From the NCBI GenBank assembly GCA_023512835.1, contig CM042085.1, forward strand, positions 33,390,312 to 33,454,311: a stretch of 64,000 nt of DNA, given 5' to 3'. The notes under the pieces are model-generated. The model ran no database searches and was not told the DNA's origin. It saw nothing but the letters and a program-made list of their open reading frames with translations. Position 1 is the first letter of the stretch. Each line of letters starts with the position of its first letter. Position numbers and translations under genes: made by a program. This stretch comes from Taxillus chinensis. Taxonomy: Eukaryota > Streptophyta > Magnoliopsida > Santalales > Loranthaceae. Of this stretch, positions 60,968 through 64,000 are shown in pieces.

Positions 60968-62324
60968 CTCCGGGCTGTTGCCGTGGTGGTTCGCGTCGTG
61001 GGGAGTCGGTCAGCGTGGAGGTTAGGACAAAAGCCTGAGGTAGGGATTCATGTCCTTCCAAACTCTCCTCTGTTTTAGGATATTCACCTATATATATATG
61101 TAAATCCATATAGGTGTGATCTCCTATATGGATGTTGGCCTTCGATGGCATGTTCCGTTGATTTGATGTTGAATTTGGCCTGAGGATTTTCTCGGGTTTG
61201 TTTATGCACACTATGTGTTTGATGAAATGTCTAAGAGGTCCGCACACTATGTGTTTGATAAAATGTCTGTGAGGCCTGCATGCCATGTATTCAATATAAT
61301 GCCTGTGAGACCTTGTATATGAGTGCTTGATGATATACCCGTGTGATTGGTGTGTACCGTGTTTGATTTGTATTTGATTTTTTGCCTATGAGGCTGATGT
61401 GTGTGGACCGGTATCCGACCATGTTGGTCCTTCCGAGATAAAGTGTAAATTGTGGCCGAGTTTACATGTTGAGATGTAATGCTTTATCGTGTTCGTTGAT
61501 CCGTTTGAGACCGAGCCGAGATATGGGCCAGGCACAATAGCCGGACCCCTTTGAGATTTGGCCAGGACGTGGTCCCGAGTCTCGGTGTAGCACTCACGAC
61601 GGTGGGCTAAGTCTACACCCATTCCTGAGGGTAGATATGGCGCCCGAGGAGGTGGTTGACCATATCGACTCGGGTGGAAAATGTTGCATTGGTGTCCATG
61701 CAACATTCGCTCGAATGTGGTATGTCATGTCGCCGTGGTGGCGGGGTGTCCTCCGCCCTTCGGTGCGGGTTCAGGTAAAGAGTGTTTACTGGGTGATGTT
61801 TGCTGCGTTAGCCTTAGGCACAACACGAGCACAAGCATACACATATCATGCATGTTGTACTGCGGGACGGGTCTGGGGAGACGGGATCCCTACCGAGCCG
61901 TGGTTTGCTCACCCCTCCTATAAACCGTTCTTTTGCAGGGGTTTAGCAGGCGGTAGGTGAAGGCCGAGGAGCTAGGCCCCCGAGGCCGAAAGCTTTATAT
62001 TATTTCCTTTGTTGTACTCGGTTTTATGTGTTTGGATTTTGGTTTTATTGATGGCTTCATAGGGGTTTTTCCCCGACCGGGTTGTAATGAACATTTAGTC
62101 TTTGAAATGAAATAAAATGAGATGTTGTTATTCAATTTGTGTTTGTGTGCATGGTTTGGGAACAGGAGCATGCCCCTGGGCATGTTAACTCGATTATGCA
62201 GGTTTGGGACAGCACCCGTGCTAGAGGTCCTTTTAAGGTGCTTGCACCAACCCCTTGTCCCTTCGGGTGCGGGCATGGGCAGTCACTACTCCTTTTCCAA
62301 GTGGAAGGAAATTGGGGCGTGACA
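60361..62324 (+). repeat. 5' LTR of the third Tekay-type element
   Basis: It runs TGTAAGGACC to TTGGGGCGTGACA (1964 bp). The U3 is like the other copies, including the G-box palindrome (about 60644-60672) and a (GA)n leader (60937-60964). From about 61150 it departs, with only the short block 'atccctaccgagccgtggtt' near 61888 shared. The frames at 61386-61960 lie in this non-coding part. Confidence 0.88.
60802..60880 (+). promoter_or_regulatory. LTR core promoter: ACGTCG palindromes and TATA box
   Basis: Two 22-bp near-palindromes (ATCAAAAC…GTTTTGAT) at about 60802-60823 and 60839-60860 precede TCTATATAAT at 60871-60880, as in the other LTRs. Confidence 0.72.
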
Positions 62325-62327
62325 ATA

Positions 62328-62340
62328 TGGTATCGGAGCG
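62328..62340 (+). other. Primer-binding site with CAG read as CGG
   Basis: TGGTATCGGAGCG follows the LTR where TGGTATCAGAGC is expected. Confidence 0.8.
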
Positions 62341-62773
62341 ATAGTTCATGGTCTAGTGGACCTAGGATAGTGGGGAGGCTTGGCCGCTTCGAGACTCTTG
62401 GGAGGCAAGTATAGGACACGCCCGATCAACGTGGTCCTATCTGGTTTTCTCGGGGTGTACTCGGGGGGTAGTTAGACCAAGGAGTAGGGCACTTGCATTT
62501 GGGTTGAGGGTGCATACATGCATTGGCATTAGAGCACTAGTTTAATTTCGATATGAGCATTGTGATTGGACATGCTATGTTCTTTGAAACTTGTTCTTGT
62601 GAAATTCGGTGATTTTCTCGTGAGACTTGTTGCTATGAATTGTCTGCTGTGTACTTCGTGATTTTCCGTGTGTTTAAATGTAAAATGTTGCTTGAGTACC
62701 TCATGGCCCATGGGGATGAGGGTGTGTAGAGCTTGAGAGAAGCCGATCCTAGTTTGGTTTAAATTATGTAGAC

Positions 62774-64000
62774 GATGCCTCCTAGGAAAGTAACCCGAGC
62801 TACTCCATTGTAGAAGATGAATCTTCGCCCGTCTTTGGAGAGGGAAGAGGACAGCGTGTAGAGGGCGATGATCCCCTGGAGCGGATCATGGCCCAAGTCC
62901 GGGGCCCTAAGTGAGAACGTGCAAGGCATGCGTGAGGACCTCGGGGGGAGAGATCCTAAACGAGGTGCGTCAAAGAGATGATGGCACGACAGACGGTGCC
63001 ACCCCCTCCACCCCGTGAGGCGAACCTCCGTGTAGGCGGGAAGTGCCGGTGAGGCGGGAAGAGGGAGACGTGCCGACACGGTTCCGAAAGGAACATCCAC
63101 CAAGGTTCAAGGGAGGAACCGAACCTCTAGGAGAGAAGCACCTGGCCGCGGCGGATCGAGCATGTGTTCTCCTTTCTTCGACCCCGGGAGGAAGACAAAG
63201 TGAGACTAGCGATCCGGCAGTTGGAGGAGGAAGCCTTGGAATGGTGGCTTAGCATCTCAGGAAGCCGGGATATGGAGACCATGGCCTGGAATGAGTTCCT
63301 CCACTGTTCCATGAGGAGTTCTTTCCAGAGTCATTGCGGTGGCGAAGCGGGAGGAGTTCGGCGGCTGAAGCGGGGATCGCGCTCGAAAGCGAGTATGAGC
63401 GAGATTTTCGGGGGCTGAGTCGGTTTGCTCCGAAGCAATATCAAGGGAGGACCTGAAGGCCCATAAGTTTACCATGGGTCTCAAACCTGCCCTGAAGCAA
63501 AGGGTGGAGATCTTTGCGGACCGAAGACCTATCTTGAAGTCGTGGACACCGCCAAGATCGTTGAGAGAGGATTAGAGGAGGGAAGACAGGCTCACCAGGA
63601 GCGGATGGGGCAGAGCGCGCGCGACAAGCACGGTGATACCAAGAGGCGAAGGTTGAGTCCGGGAGTGGGACTTTTCCCAAGGATGGGGGCCAAGCTTCAA
63701 TGGCTCCGCCCGATCCCGTTACTTTGGAGGACAGGGGAGTGCCGCTGGGAACTTCCCAAGCGGGTGTACCTGTTGTGGCATGTCGGGGCACGTCAAACGT
63801 GAGTGCCCCAGCAAGCACTTGACGTGTCATAGTGTGGGAAGGTGGGACACATCAGCAAGGTGTGTTTCGGCAAGGGGAACAATGGGGAGCTGGAAGCTTA
63901 AGCACAAGGGAGCAGGGGTGGAACCCAATTTCAGGCCCCAGCCCCAAAGCCCAGCACATTCGTGGCAGGCCGGTCAGGCCGGTTCCGGCCACACTAGGCC
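62774..64000 (+). pseudogene. Gag of the third Tekay-type element, partial
   Basis: The ATG at 62774 begins MPPRKVTRATP and soon meets a stop. The capsid region is readable in pieces: TRFRKEHPPRFKGGTEP at about 63073; an acidic EEDKVRLAIRQLEEEALEWW block at about 63194; RSSFQS near 63320. Two zinc knuckles follow at about 63760-63870, the first complete (CTCCGMSGHVKREC), the second broken by one missing base. Frameshifts are many, but the protein text is otherwise well kept. Protease and pol would follow outside the window. Confidence 0.83.

Larger units (their letters stand above)
60361..64000 (+). mobile_element. Third Tekay-type gypsy element, truncated by the window end
   Basis: 5' LTR (60361-62324), primer-binding site, and gag from 62774 to the window end. 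The first ~780 bp of the LTR match the nested element at 39416, while the following part is quite different. No right border can be seen. Confidence 0.87.

Noticed and set aside
61386..61960. Overlapping frames on both strands in the third Tekay LTR
   Set aside because: They lie between LTR start and primer-binding site and show no domain; the GC-rich sequence lowers stop frequency.

Overview
This window looks like repeat-rich nuclear DNA of a flowering plant. It holds one interrupted gene with a chloroplast-type transit peptide and consensus plant introns. Almost everything else is plant transposable elements: L1-type LINEs, Ty3/gypsy elements of the Tekay/chromovirus and Athila types, a Ty1/copia-like solo LTR and several MITEs. 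The species cannot be told from the sequence.

Layout. 1-4430 is an old, decayed LINE on the minus strand, split at 2374-3476 by a transposon with terminal inverted repeats and a 9-bp target duplication. 4430-10710 is an ancient tandem duplication of an unrecognised ~1.5-kb sequence. Copy A carries a 5'-truncated LINE (5198-6896) and an inverted-repeat element (7269-8219); copy B carries two more small elements (9214-9608 and 9628-9850). Another LINE reverse-transcriptase relic lies at 11341-11770. 12351-13651 (minus) is the only host gene: the first three coding exons of a FAX3-like plastid fatty-acid exporter (TMEM14 family). Its last exons are not visible.

14160-32613 is mostly non-coding retroelement sequence. 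It contains a gypsy gag scrap, minisatellites, a 1.32-kb solo LTR (19305-20624, duplication GATAA) and an 8.5-kb gypsy element with three LTRs and two gag-protease copies (21712-30237, duplication GGAAG).

32619-49523 is a Tekay-type element on the minus strand (duplication TCAAA) whose pol is mostly deleted. A second, nearly complete Tekay-type element (39416-48431, plus strand) sits inside its 5' LTR. 49529-60360 is an Athila-type element on the minus strand whose 5' LTR region holds a Tekay-related solo LTR (57894-59752, duplication ATAAC). A further Tekay-type element (60361 onward, plus strand) starts there and runs off the window.

The genes do not form a pathway; the window records successive nested insertions. 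Related Tekay-type LTRs recur six times and share a promoter layout: G-box palindromes, two copies of a palindrome around GACGTC, then a TATA box. The most striking signal is technical or epigenetic. Copies that should be identical differ mainly where one has CTG or CAG and the other has CG, TCG, CCG or CGG. The pattern fits consensus errors at methylated CHG sites in a long-read assembly, and it would account for many frameshifts in the youngest element.
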